A DNA stretch of 52,758 nucleotides from Gammaproteobacteria bacterium (GTDB lineage Bacteria > Pseudomonadota > Gammaproteobacteria > DSM-16500), in NCBI GenBank assembly GCA_013287085.1, contig JABDEM010000008.1:1-52758 (forward strand), read 5' to 3'. The translations under genes and the position numbers were made by a program. This document shows positions 27,419 through 36,201 of the stretch, piece after piece. The notes beneath the pieces are model-generated. The model worked only from the letters and a program-made list of their open reading frames with translations. It was not told the DNA's origin and searched no databases. Every line of letters begins with the position of its first letter. Position 1 is the first letter of the stretch.

Positions 27419-29005
27419 TTACCATATTTCCTGCGTAAATGATGATGAATGAGTTGCTTGTGGCTGTGATGACACAGAATTGCGATTAAAAAATAACATT
27501 GAATTATTTTGTTGTTTCATCAATTGATTATAAAGCTCTTGGGGTAAAGGAGTGGAATTTTGTGTTCGCGGGCCCACTTTTGCTAATAAATCTTCTAAGC
27601 ATCTTGCTGGAAGGTTGGCTTCAACTGTTTCATACAATTTACGGTCTTGTTGAAACAATAATTTCACAAGAGCAGGGGGAATTTTATCTAATAAAAAATT
27701 AAAAGTTTTTTCCCAATTTTGCTGAGCTGCAACATGAAACACCGATAGCAAATCAGGATTAGCTCGATTATGGTAATCTTTTACTAAAACTTTTGCCCAA
27801 TTTTCTATAATTGGAGATGATAACTTATCCAGTATCCATAAAAAATAATTTTCATCTCTATAAAACAAGGCAATATTTAGAATTTTTTCGTGATAGATTT
27901 CATGAAAAATTATTTTATTAAAGAGTTCGGGGTTATTTTGAAAAATCGTCCCCAAGATTTTTATAGAAACAGTCGGATGCATTTGGTAAACAAAGGCTGC
28001 ATAGAGATTTATATTAGGTTCATCTAACGAAAAATTTTTGAGAAAATTAACTAACCACATATCAATCAAAACTTCTGCAACTTGTTCTTCTAAGCCATTT
28101 TGTTTAGCCGATTTTAAAATTGCTGCCAAACAATTATTTATAAAATTATAATTAGATATTTCAAAACGACGAAATGCATAAAATTTTGAATCGCGCTCAA
28201 AATCTAGTTCAATATTTTTTAGACGTAAATGTTCAATAATAAAATCTAATTGTAACTGTGGGTATACTTTTTGTAATTCTGAGACTTGAAGGATTAACAG
28301 CGTTAATTTGGTTTTTGCTTCCGGAATGCGCGCTATAGATACAGGAATATCTTCGGTAATTTCATGAAGAGTACGAATTGTTTCGGTTTCATGCCAATCA
28401 TACGATTCATTTTTTGCTTCAGCGCGATGATAACACTTAAGATATTTTTTTCTGTTTTCAAGGGTGTCAGGATAAGCGAGTCGCCTCCATGGATCGAAAA
28501 GAATAGCGTCTTTATCTTTCCCAACTCTACAAAAAATATGATCACCATCTACAATAGAATTCAACGACATATCAACGCCTGGATTCCATTGCAGGATTGC
28601 ATCTATCACCGCCACAGACATCTCGCCACAATTTCCGATTCGATAACTATAATGTTGTTTTTGTTCAGCTGTTTTTTGCGCCACATAAAGTTTTACTTTT
28701 AGCGGTTGTACTTTGGTTTGATAAAAATTAAATTCTTCTAAGACATTAGGAATCGAAAATAAACAAGTTAAGCTAGTTAACAAATCCAGGGAAGAAAACC
28801 GCATTTCCGTCACTTGTTGCCGCAAAATTAATAATGGCTCATCAGTAAGAGCTGACCCGGTCGCAGAATAATCGATAATGCTATCGACATACGTCATTAT
28901 GCGTTCAGCTAAATGCAGATGATATTGCGCTAATGGCGATAGACTTTTGCGGTCAATATCAGCAGGCAATAGATTAGGAAGCGCTAAGAGACGCGGTGTT
29001 GACAT
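27419..29005 (-). CDS. Papain-like Cys-His-Asp protein, candidate effector
   Basis: 528 aa. The central part has a papain/transglutaminase-like triad order: Cys126 in YRIGNCGEMS, His156 in VDGDHIFCRVG and Asp171 in ILFDPWRR. This pattern occurs in several bacterial effector proteases and acyltransferases, but I cannot name a family. The C-terminal 300 residues are helical, with ankyrin-like or HEAT-like spacing near the end (LLSVFHVAAQQNWEKTFNFLL). No signal peptide. The ATG at 29005 has a GAGGAG ribosome-binding site, and a sigma-70-type promoter lies upstream. It may be the first gene of an operon with the MATE transporter 20 bp downstream. Confidence 0.75.
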   Translation of the reverse strand: MSTPRLLALPNLLPADIDRKSLSPLAQYHLHLAERIMTYVDSIIDYSATGSALTDEPLLILRQQVTEMRFSSLDLLTSLTCLFSIPNVLEEFNFYQTKVQPLKVKLYVAQKTAEQKQHYSYRIGNCGEMSVAVIDAILQWNPGVDMSLNSIVDGDHIFCRVGKDKDAILFDPWRRLAYPDTLENRKKYLKCYHRAEAKNESYDWHETETIRTLHEITEDIPVSIARIPEAKTKLTLLILQVSELQKVYPQLQLDFIIEHLRLKNIELDFERDSKFYAFRRFEISNYNFINNCLAAILKSAKQNGLEEQVAEVLIDMWLVNFLKNFSLDEPNINLYAAFVYQMHPTVSIKILGTIFQNNPELFNKIIFHEIYHEKILNIALFYRDENYFLWILDKLSSPIIENWAKVLVKDYHNRANPDLLSVFHVAAQQNWEKTFNFLLDKIPPALVKLLFQQDRKLYETVEANLPARCLEDLLAKVGPRTQNSTPLPQELYNQLMKQQNNSMLFFNRNSVSSQPQATHSSSFTQEIW

Positions 29006-29043
29006 TTACTCCTCAGTGGACTTATTAGTATAAAATTTGCCCG

Positions 29044-29072
29044 ATTTTATTATAAATTAGGTGACTCGTCAA
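29044..29072 (-). promoter_or_regulatory. Sigma-70-type promoter of the papain-like gene
   Basis: On the minus strand TTGACG (29067-29072), 17-bp spacer, TAAAAT (29044-29049), about 40 bp before the ATG at 29005. It has no PmrA half-sites, unlike several neighbours. Confidence 0.6.
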
Positions 29073-29286
29073 ATTTTGAATATAGTTGAATGTGAGACAG
29101 CAAATCGGATGTAATATCTTTGACTCCTTTAACTGTAGAAGGTGAATCCCAGCTTTTGATTTAAGGTTATCTACGACATCAGCGGAGCCTGGATGGAATG
29201 GTACTTGAAATGGCTAGATAAGCATGAAAGAAGACCAGGCGAGGGTTCCGTGACATAAGGGGACGGTTTGTTACTTCTCCCATACC
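29073..29286. other. Intergenic stretch, possible mobile-element relic
   Basis: No coding frame that I can support. The segment near 29250-29277 (GTGACATAAGGGGACGG, then TTTGTTACTTCTCCC) has the look of scars left by REP/RAYT-type or IS-like elements, but no complete end or transposase is present. Confidence 0.3.
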
Positions 29287-29315
29287 CCAAAAAAGCTCTC
29301 TTTTTTCAAAGAGAG
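29287..29315 (-). terminator. Rho-independent terminator after the R-SNARE-like gene
   Basis: On the minus strand an 8-bp stem (CTCTCTTT / AAAGAGAG, 29296-29315) with a 4-base loop is followed by a run of six T (29289-29294), about 50 bp after the stop at 29365. Confidence 0.75.
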
Positions 29316-29364
29316 AGCGGTTCCAGGGTTGTGGAGATTATTTGGAAATTAACTTATTTTTTGC

Positions 29365-30204
29365 CTAACGCAAGGCAGGATCTTCTCTCATTTTGAAATA
29401 TCGAAGCTCCTCAATTTTATCATCAATTTTTGTAACGGTAGCTGTTCTCCAAAAAGCACCAAATAAAATGGAGTTATTTCGATGAGTATTGAAAATAGGT
29501 AATTTTTTCGCAGCTTCCAGTAAATCAATTTGCTCCTGATATGATCCGCGCAGGCTATCGACCTCTTGTTCAAGTTTTTTAAAAGCCGATTCGCGGATAG
29601 TTGACGCTGTTGCACGCCACGATTTGGTATTATGAATTCGAAAAACCCAATCTCTCCAAGGGTTTTTATGGCAATTATAGGGAGCATTAGCTTTTTCTGT
29701 GGAAGGGAATAGTCTATTCCGTTCTTCTACAGTGTTAGTTTCCTTATTAATTTGGCTTATTAGCTCTTGCTGTCTCTCAGGTTTGTCTATTAGTTGACGA
29801 CCTTTTACTTTTGCATAGAATTTCTTGGCGGTTTGTCCAAGGTCATTAGATCTTTCCATCATAGCATCCAGCTCTTGACCTCGTTGTAATACTGATTCAA
29901 TTTTTATATGCATTACATTTTGCATCAATTCTTGTAGGCGTTTTAATGAATCAGCATAGGAATTCTCTTGTATCATTAAATCCATAATACTATCAAGTTC
30001 ACTAATATTTTTAATATAGTCATTTAATGGTTGTGTTTTAAAAAAATTAATTAAAGGTAGCACTTGATCTAGAGTTGTAATTACTTTTTCTTCTTTTCCC
30101 TTGTCTAAAAAATATGCCTGTACTCGAGGAATTTTCTGCTGAAGAATTATTTCTGCTTTAGCATTAGCTGCGTCTAGTGAAGCTGGTGTATGACTGTTTG
30201 GCAT
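29365..30204 (-). CDS. R-SNARE-like protein (Ykt6/VAMP-type SNARE motif), candidate effector
   Basis: 279 aa. Residues about 91-136 match a eukaryotic R-SNARE core: KIESVLQRGQELDAMMERSN then DLGQTAKKFYAKVKGR. This closely follows human Ykt6 (IESLLARGEKLDDLVDKS, then LGTQSKAFY). The zero-layer arginine is Arg108. Layer positions Met94, Met98, Val105, Leu112, Met115, Ser119, Leu122, Ala126, Phe129 and Val133 fall on the SNARE heptad register. Flanking helices (20-90 and 195-235) could form further coiled coils. There is no C-terminal membrane anchor or lipidation motif, so it may act as a soluble inhibitory SNARE or be recruited otherwise. A PmrA-box promoter precedes it. Known bacterial SNARE mimics are mostly Q-type (Legionella LegC proteins, LseA). 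Confidence 0.75.
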   Translation of the reverse strand: MPNSHTPASLDAANAKAEIILQQKIPRVQAYFLDKGKEEKVITTLDQVLPLINFFKTQPLNDYIKNISELDSIMDLMIQENSYADSLKRLQELMQNVMHIKIESVLQRGQELDAMMERSNDLGQTAKKFYAKVKGRQLIDKPERQQELISQINKETNTVEERNRLFPSTEKANAPYNCHKNPWRDWVFRIHNTKSWRATASTIRESAFKKLEQEVDSLRGSYQEQIDLLEAAKKLPIFNTHRNNSILFGAFWRTATVTKIDDKIEELRYFKMREDPALR

Positions 30205-30245
30205 AAAAACCTCTGCATATTAATGAACACTTATAATTGATAAGC

Positions 30246-30278
30246 ATTCTACCCCCCGTACCTTAAGGTTTTCTTAAG
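30246..30278 (-). promoter_or_regulatory. PmrA-box promoter (CTTAAG-N5-CTTAAG-N10-TAGAAT)
   Basis: Two perfect half-sites on the minus strand (30273-30278 and 30262-30267), 5 bp apart. The -10-like TAGAAT (30246-30251) follows 10 bp after. The R-SNARE-like gene starts at 30204. Confidence 0.8.
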
Positions 30279-30519
30279 GAAATGCATAATTTGTCAGTTT
30301 ATTGCTTTTAGAGATGCTCCGTACTCAGCACAATGGAAACCGCACCCAATTGATTTTACTTTAACTTAATAATATAATTGTATGATTAATAACACATTTC
30401 CGGTAGTGTAAATTACTGGTACCCAGTTAGCTATCCGTACACAACGTCCACAACGTTAATTAAGATTTGTTCTTTTAAACAGCGGTTAAAAACTGTTTTC
30501 CTGTTTTTTAAATTTATTG
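30279..30519. other. Intergenic stretch without a recognisable gene
   Basis: It lies between the PmrA box and the stop of the next minus-strand gene. I see no ORF with a ribosome-binding site. A short inverted repeat (AAACAG ... CTGTTT near 30478-30500) lacks a clear T run in the useful direction and is a weak terminator candidate. Confidence 0.3.
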
Positions 30520-31638
30520 TTATCTTCTAAATGCAGATGAGCTACCACCCTTATTTGATCTGTTCGCATCTAATCCTACTACAGGGTTATTTGCTACATG
30601 CGAAAGTTCTCTGCTTGCTGCAGATTGTTGGCTTAATGGTTGTGGAATAATGGAAGAGTTTGCTGATCTTGGGGACAGAGACAACAGTCCTCCCTTACTC
30701 ATTCTTCTATAGCTAGAAGGAGTATTAAATAAATCTTCATCCATTGATCCACCGCAACAACTAGATTTGCTTATGCATTCGATTGCTGTTGAACCGCCGA
30801 TAACAAATGTTCCTGCTGTTAAAGCGACTGCAGATGTTTGTAATGCGCTAGCACCTGTCAACCAATATGCAAAACTACCGGCGGCGAAACTACCAATTCC
30901 TGAGCTGGCTAAGAGTCCTGCAGCTACAATACATGCCATTACTAATAAAGCGGTAATAATTTTCTTTTTGTGTCTGCTGAACATTCCTTGTTCGACATTC
31001 TGTCTATTTCTCTGCCTGGCAAGGTTATGGATATCAAAAGGATTGGCTATGGAAATATTAGCATAAAATTCATTAGGTACATCACCAGGCGCCCCTCCCA
31101 TTGTATTTCCTCGAAATTCGAAGGATGTTCCATAGGCGCCATATCGTTCTAATTCTTTTACACATTGACTTATTATCGCTTGTGGTTCTTGATTGGTAGT
31201 AATTTGGATCGTTAGATTGCTATTATAAGTTACCAATAGTCGTTGATGAGTAAATTCAAATTTTTCTCGTAATACGAATTCTGCATCATCACGATTTTCT
31301 TTGGTAACTTTTGGAAATTTAAATTTATTCTTAGCAAGAGCTTTTATTTCTAAAGGATGAAAAATGGTTGCGGTTCTTCTAAAAAGCTCGCCTAATACTA
31401 GTCGTTCAGATTGCATTCGGCTTGGGCTAAATTCAACCCTTGATTGAGTGAAAATATTTTTAAAAAAATATTCATCATAGTTAGGCCCTTCTGAGGCGCA
31501 CTCAAGACTATATGTCTGAATTCCAGATTCTTTATCGAGGCTGGTTTTAACAGTACAGGCAAATCCTATTTTACGAGCTAAATTAGCAGCCGCTTTTTCA
31601 GCTTCTTGTCGTGTTACAACTATCTGATAATTAGCCAT
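30520..31638 (-). CDS. Membrane-hairpin protein of unknown function, candidate effector
   Basis: 372 aa. The N-terminal 200 residues are soluble and alpha/beta in character. A basic stretch (RHKKK, 222-226) then precedes two hydrophobic segments (about 227-247 and 252-288) that could form a hairpin in a membrane. The C-terminal 80 residues are Ser/Arg/Gly-rich and probably disordered. An NPF tripeptide (199-201, in IANPFDIHN) is present. There is no signal peptide. Internal hydrophobic pairs without a signal peptide are common in secreted effectors that insert into host membranes, including inclusion membranes. Family not recognised. A PmrA-box promoter lies upstream. Confidence 0.75.
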   Translation of the reverse strand: MANYQIVVTRQEAEKAAANLARKIGFACTVKTSLDKESGIQTYSLECASEGPNYDEYFFKNIFTQSRVEFSPSRMQSERLVLGELFRRTATIFHPLEIKALAKNKFKFPKVTKENRDDAEFVLREKFEFTHQRLLVTYNSNLTIQITTNQEPQAIISQCVKELERYGAYGTSFEFRGNTMGGAPGDVPNEFYANISIANPFDIHNLARQRNRQNVEQGMFSRHKKKIITALLVMACIVAAGLLASSGIGSFAAGSFAYWLTGASALQTSAVALTAGTFVIGGSTAIECISKSSCCGGSMDEDLFNTPSSYRRMSKGGLLSLSPRSANSSIIPQPLSQQSAASRELSHVANNPVVGLDANRSNKGGSSSAFRR

Positions 31639-31691
31639 AATTTATGTTTCTCTCCAAAAGTTCATTTGTGACGCATAAATATTATTGAATT

Positions 31692-31724
31692 AGGATACAG
31701 GAGTAACCTTAAGGAAATCTTAAG
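31692..31724 (-). promoter_or_regulatory. PmrA-box promoter (CTTAAG-N5-CTTAAG-N10-TATCCT)
   Basis: Minus-strand half-sites at 31719-31724 and 31708-31713 are 5 bp apart. TATCCT (31692-31697) follows 10 bp later. It drives the gene starting at 31638. Confidence 0.78.
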
Positions 31725-31731
31725 GGCACTG

Positions 31732-31747
31732 ATCACCCGTATACAAA
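31732..31747. repeat. Intergenic direct repeat, copy 1 (ATCACCCGTATACAAA)
   Basis: A 16-base sequence identical to 37663-37678. Both copies lie upstream of a PmrA-box promoter, 7 bp away here and about 140 bp away in the second case. Confidence 0.6.
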
Positions 31748-31794
31748 TTCTTAAAAAATGACATTTTTTAAGGTTTGTTCCTACAGTTCCTGAG

Positions 31795-34395
31795 CTATAA
31801 AATGCGCTTATTGCTGTATAATTTCTGTTTTACTAAGTCTAGGTTAGTTGACTTGTCAAAAACATCAATACCAAAGCTTTCAAGTGCTTTACGTGTGTTA
31901 TTTCCGCTATAGCCGAAAAATCCAGCATGAGCGCCCCTAGCGTGTTGTAATATCATTTCTACAGTATGAACATTAGTTTTCGCCCAAAATGATCTACAGC
32001 CTGGAGTGTATCTATCAAGAAACTTCTGTACTAATTCACTTTCATCAGTTTCAGAAAATAAAGAAGACGACTTAGAACTAGATGAGCTCGAATTATATGT
32101 TATTAATGAAGACACAAGACCTACACTCTTCTCTTCGGCCACTAACGGGTTTTCGATTTTTTTAGATATTAATGGACTTAAAATCTTCTGAAGATCGTCA
32201 AGAAGATCTTGAAATGTATTCATGCCAGGGTCTGCAATGAACGAATCTATTTTCTTATCTAATTCTTGTATTGGTTCTAGGTATTCAGATAAATTTTCCT
32301 CAGATAAATAGTCTATTAAAGATTGTATATGTTCAAATGCTTTTGAAATAACGATCTGGTTAATTACTTCTTTATCTGTTTCGCTCATTCGCGTAAAAGC
32401 AATTCGCATTGCTACGATTTTTTCATTAATAATTCCACGTGCTATATCAGCAGCATTTATTGCTCTAGGACTTGGCATAATAATCTCCGAAGTTTGAAGG
32501 TTAGATGATATTTCAACTATTTCTTCTGATTTTTTTTCTTTTTCAACTATGTCTGATTTACGCTCAATCGCTGCAAGTAAAATATTGTCTGTAAATGGCA
32601 TTTCAGGAGCTGCTTGTTGCATTTCAATAATATGCTGAGATACTGCTGTAAATTCGATCAGTTCAATAAATTTATCTAACGTGCTCTCAAACACAAATGG
32701 CTTAACATTTAGTTTTTCTATAAATTCTATAACTTCGAGAAGCTTTTGTAAGTTATTAATATGCTTAGCAATAAATATATTTATCCTGGGGACTAATACA
32801 ATGAGGTGATTTAAGTTTTTTAATTTTAATAATATTTTTGGAAAATTCTCATTATGGATTATTAACTGCATAATTCTAGTGTTTATGGTCTCATCATTAA
32901 AAAATTCATTATCTATATCATGAATTCTAATTAATTGTATAGTTAGCATGTGTATAGCATGAATGTTATTTATTAATAATCCGCGAACTGCCATATCTAT
33001 TTTAATATTTTTCTTTTTTAACTGAGTGCAAGCCGCTTGATAATCTTCCGCAATTTCTTCAGGATTGTTAGAAGCACTAATTTTATTAAAAACATCTAGA
33101 TCAGTAGCAACGTCTGGATATGTTTTTCCTAGCTTGGTTTTTGCATTGTCTGCAACCAATAATTCTTTCAATTGTTCCACTGTACAATTAGAATCAAATA
33201 AATAATTTCTCCAACCAGGTCTACACTCATAAGAATATTCTTGACCTCCCCAAATACTGCTTGTGCCTTCTATGGGAAAAAAATCTTTGCGACCACTTTG
33301 CTTCCTTCTTACCGGACTTAACAAATCAAATTTAGCTTTGGTTTGAGGATTAATTTGTCTTTTACTAACTGGCTTTTCCATAGCTATTTTCGGTGTTGCA
33401 CATGCAGACAATAAATCCTTTAACAGTACCGTTGTTGCAGGATGAGAAATATTGACAAGTAAATATTCTATAAACCGATAACTCTTCATTAAATTTGGAT
33501 AGGCTTTTTGGATAGCTATAATAGTATCAACATTTCCCACTTCCAATTCGAGAATTAGAATATCTAATTCAATAAAATTTCTTTTATCATGAGGGTATTG
33601 GCTCGTATATATTATTTTTACTGAATCAAAATCAAGTAAATAATCATTAGCAATATAAAAATTTATATGACTCGAAGCTTCAGCTCCTATTTGTTTTAGA
33701 CATACTAATAATTCTTCATCATTTAAATTTACTAAAGCTTCATATATTCTTAGAATGTTTTTTGGGTGCGGTCCTTCACTTTGCAAGTAATCGATGTATT
33801 TAAAAAAATTGAGGATCATGTTGTGATATAATTTGTTAAAATCATTATCATCTAAAATTTGATTTGATTGCGGTACTTTTGTTTCAAAATACATATCCGT
33901 AAAAGGACTAATATCACGCCTCTCTTCAGCATTCAAACCAAGACTATAAGTTGCATTGCCTATACGCAAATGAAATGGATAAGATAGCCAAAGACTTCGT
34001 ATATTGTAATATATCTTAGAAACATCTTTTAATTTTTCTAAAGTAAATGTAAAACTTATTGAATTGTATGGGGTTGAATGTTCAAATTTTTGTTCATACG
34101 CAAATAATTTATAACCAGGTTGATCTTTTGTATAGCCATATTGAGTACGCGCGCTAAAACATATGAGACCATCGCTAAATGGTTCTCGATTATGTAATCC
34201 TTGATCTAAAGCTTCACTTAACTGGCTTAATGAAACATGATGTACTAATTCAGGAAACGACACCAGGCGTTGCGTTGCCCTTACAATTCTATCAGCCAAT
34301 TTTTCATCGCATTTAGGATAATAAAGTTCTTTATATGAATCTTGGGCTAATGAAACTTTCATTTCTCGGTGTGTACCCGTAGTGCTTGAACCCAT
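31795..34395 (-). CDS. 866-aa protein of unknown function, candidate effector
   Basis: The ATG at 34395 is chosen because AGGGGAGG precedes it; the frame stays open 15 codons further up. No recognised domain. The protein is mostly helical, with repeated L-x-x-L stretches (about 250-340 and 470-600). A basic patch (SPVRRKQSGRKDFF, about residues 365-380) and a poly-Ser tract near 775-785 (NSSSSSSKSSS) look like flexible linkers. No signal peptide or membrane segment. Its promoter is a TTGACA type, not a PmrA box, so it may be expressed differently from its neighbours. An effector role is only suggested by context. Confidence 0.7.
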   Translation of the reverse strand: MGSSTTGTHREMKVSLAQDSYKELYYPKCDEKLADRIVRATQRLVSFPELVHHVSLSQLSEALDQGLHNREPFSDGLICFSARTQYGYTKDQPGYKLFAYEQKFEHSTPYNSISFTFTLEKLKDVSKIYYNIRSLWLSYPFHLRIGNATYSLGLNAEERRDISPFTDMYFETKVPQSNQILDDNDFNKLYHNMILNFFKYIDYLQSEGPHPKNILRIYEALVNLNDEELLVCLKQIGAEASSHINFYIANDYLLDFDSVKIIYTSQYPHDKRNFIELDILILELEVGNVDTIIAIQKAYPNLMKSYRFIEYLLVNISHPATTVLLKDLLSACATPKIAMEKPVSKRQINPQTKAKFDLLSPVRRKQSGRKDFFPIEGTSSIWGGQEYSYECRPGWRNYLFDSNCTVEQLKELLVADNAKTKLGKTYPDVATDLDVFNKISASNNPEEIAEDYQAACTQLKKKNIKIDMAVRGLLINNIHAIHMLTIQLIRIHDIDNEFFNDETINTRIMQLIIHNENFPKILLKLKNLNHLIVLVPRINIFIAKHINNLQKLLEVIEFIEKLNVKPFVFESTLDKFIELIEFTAVSQHIIEMQQAAPEMPFTDNILLAAIERKSDIVEKEKKSEEIVEISSNLQTSEIIMPSPRAINAADIARGIINEKIVAMRIAFTRMSETDKEVINQIVISKAFEHIQSLIDYLSEENLSEYLEPIQELDKKIDSFIADPGMNTFQDLLDDLQKILSPLISKKIENPLVAEEKSVGLVSSLITYNSSSSSSKSSSLFSETDESELVQKFLDRYTPGCRSFWAKTNVHTVEMILQHARGAHAGFFGYSGNNTRKALESFGIDVFDKSTNLDLVKQKLYSNKRIL

Positions 34396-34459
34396 ATTAA
34401 CCTCCCCTCTTTTCGAATGATCTAATTTTATACAAATCATTCAAAAATGATAGGCGTAA

Positions 34460-34487
34460 AAAATACGGTAATTAAAAATACTGTCAA
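34460..34487 (-). promoter_or_regulatory. Sigma-70-type promoter of the 866-aa gene
   Basis: On the minus strand TTGACA (34482-34487), 16-bp spacer, TATTTT (34460-34465), about 65 bp before the ATG at 34395. The rest of the gap to 34667 is AT-rich and probably holds the divergent promoter of the LuxR-type gene. Confidence 0.55.
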
Positions 34488-34666
34488 ATAATCCTTATAT
34501 AGCCTATTAAATAATTTTATGATTAAAATCAATTAGTTATAATAAATATTTAGTCAGTTTACCGAGCTTATTAATTAATAAACCAATGGAATTGTTAAAT
34601 GCAAAATTAATATTGACTAATTATCGAAGCGCTGATTAAAGTAAATACTAAGCATTAAGGACTTCT

Positions 34667-35413
34667 ATGCCAAACCAACTCAATCCAAATTTTCATGTGT
34701 ATCGAATAAAAAATGGAATTCTATTAATAGATCCTAATCATGATCAAAGCAAATCTTTTATTAAGCATAACTTTACGGGTCATACCTTGGAGTCGCTACT
34801 CTCTTTACCCAACAATATTTATTTTTTAGATCAGAATAGTACTATCATTGAACTCAATAATGAGGCGCTTAAACGGAATAGATTACCTTCAAAAGAAGCG
34901 GCTATTGGGAAAACTGTATTTGATTTATATCCAACTGAGATTGCCGACCCCATTGTTGCGTTTGATAAAAAAGTCATCGAAACAAATATGTGTTTAATCA
35001 CAGACGATTCCCATTCCTTTATAGATGGGACACAGGAGCATTATCTCACCATTAAATCTCCATGGTATGATGAAAAAGGAGCTATCATTGGTATTTTTGG
35101 ATTTTCAATTGCTCTCGGGTTACAGCCTTTAGCTGCGTCGTTACTTGAAATAAAAAAGCTGGGATTATTAAACTCTGATAAAAAATATATGAATATCTCG
35201 GAAATAATTCCTTTTTTCTCAAAAAATCTAACCGTACGCGAATTGGAATATCTTCCCCTCATTAGCTCAGGAAAAACCACAAAAGAAATCGCACACGCCC
35301 TTAAGGTATCCCCGCGAACAGCAGAAAAATATCTTGAGCTAATAAAATTCAAATTAAACGCTTTTTCTAAATCGAATCTCATAGAAATAATAAACAAAAA
35401 CTTAAAGAGTTAA
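34667..35413 (+). CDS. PAS-LuxR orphan transcriptional regulator (paralog 1)
   Basis: 248 aa. Residues about 35-150 are a PAS-like sensor (LPNNIYFLDQNSTIIELNNE; later SPWYDEKGAIIGIFGFSIAL). Residues about 188-245 are a LuxR/GerE helix-turn-helix (LTVRELEYLPLISSGKTTKE, then IAHALKVSPRTAEKYL). There is no receiver domain and no autoinducer-binding domain, so the signal is unknown, probably a small molecule or redox state. It is clearly paralogous to the gene at 39910-40650, sharing domain order and the P-W-Y-D-x-x-x-x-I-I-G signature. The ribosome-binding site is AAGGA. It is transcribed away from the 866-aa gene. Confidence 0.88.
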   Translation: MPNQLNPNFHVYRIKNGILLIDPNHDQSKSFIKHNFTGHTLESLLSLPNNIYFLDQNSTIIELNNEALKRNRLPSKEAAIGKTVFDLYPTEIADPIVAFDKKVIETNMCLITDDSHSFIDGTQEHYLTIKSPWYDEKGAIIGIFGFSIALGLQPLAASLLEIKKLGLLNSDKKYMNISEIIPFFSKNLTVRELEYLPLISSGKTTKEIAHALKVSPRTAEKYLELIKFKLNAFSKSNLIEIINKNLKS

Positions 35414-35472
35414 TTCATCTAAATGATGATAATCTGGAATTAGTTGAATTATAACCATTAGGAGGATTTTTT

Positions 35473-36177
35473 ATGGTTGGTAACATTAAATTGATTTATC
35501 GTTTAGCCATTTTATTTTTGATGATGAGCACTACTGTACATGCAGCTGATTTGTCTGCTACTGACCAATTAAGGAAAGCTAAACACGAATTTTCTCAAGC
35601 GAAAGCGAATAATCCTACTTATCGTCAAGAATTTTACGATATTAATTATAATATTCGCTATGGTAAAGACTTTGAAAATAATCGCCATACGTTGAGTGTT
35701 GACAAAGCTTGGCAAGGCGTGATGAAAAAAGCTTGGGACCCAGCTAAATATGTTCCTCAAGCAATCGTTAGAGGAATGGTTTTAAAAGATAGCATAAAGC
35801 AAGATGATAATGCTGCATATTTTGTGCGATTGTCAGTGCAACACCCTTTTGCACCAAAGCCGGGTGAGACGAAGTACGCTGTGGTGCGTGAAGAGGTATC
35901 CATCGATAAAATGAATAAAGTGGTTTATTTTATGGGAAGATTACCAAAATCATCTGATTATCAATTATTAAAAATTGATCCTAAGGATGCAGCCCCACAG
36001 CCTATTTTTTTAGTTGAACAAAAGATTGCTGCCATTGATAATGAACCTATTGATGTATGGACCTTGGTCCCGCTTGCAATAAATGGATTTAACTATGAGG
36101 ATCAGCAAAGATTGATTGATGATCTAGGCAAGGCTGCTAAAAAGCCAACGAGTATCTATCTTCAAACGCAAAAATGA
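35473..36177 (+). CDS. Secreted/periplasmic protein of unknown function
   Basis: 234 aa. Residues 1-25 are a Sec signal peptide (LIYRLAILFLMMSTTVHAAD, cleavage probably after VHA). The mature protein is soluble, without cysteines, and ends in a possible alpha/beta fold (EPIDVWTLVPLAINGFNYED). No family recognised. A strong AGGAGG ribosome-binding site precedes the ATG. It lies 59 bp after the LuxR-type regulator on the same strand and may be its co-transcribed target. Confidence 0.7.
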   Translation: MVGNIKLIYRLAILFLMMSTTVHAADLSATDQLRKAKHEFSQAKANNPTYRQEFYDINYNIRYGKDFENNRHTLSVDKAWQGVMKKAWDPAKYVPQAIVRGMVLKDSIKQDDNAAYFVRLSVQHPFAPKPGETKYAVVREEVSIDKMNKVVYFMGRLPKSSDYQLLKIDPKDAAPQPIFLVEQKIAAIDNEPIDVWTLVPLAINGFNYEDQQRLIDDLGKAAKKPTSIYLQTQK

Positions 36178-36201
36178 ATATAACTCAATGGTTAAAGAAA
36201 T

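Noticed and set aside
29095-29286. Possible small gene in the gap after the papain-like gene
   Set aside because: All frames are short and none has a start with a ribosome-binding site; the sequence looks more like element debris.
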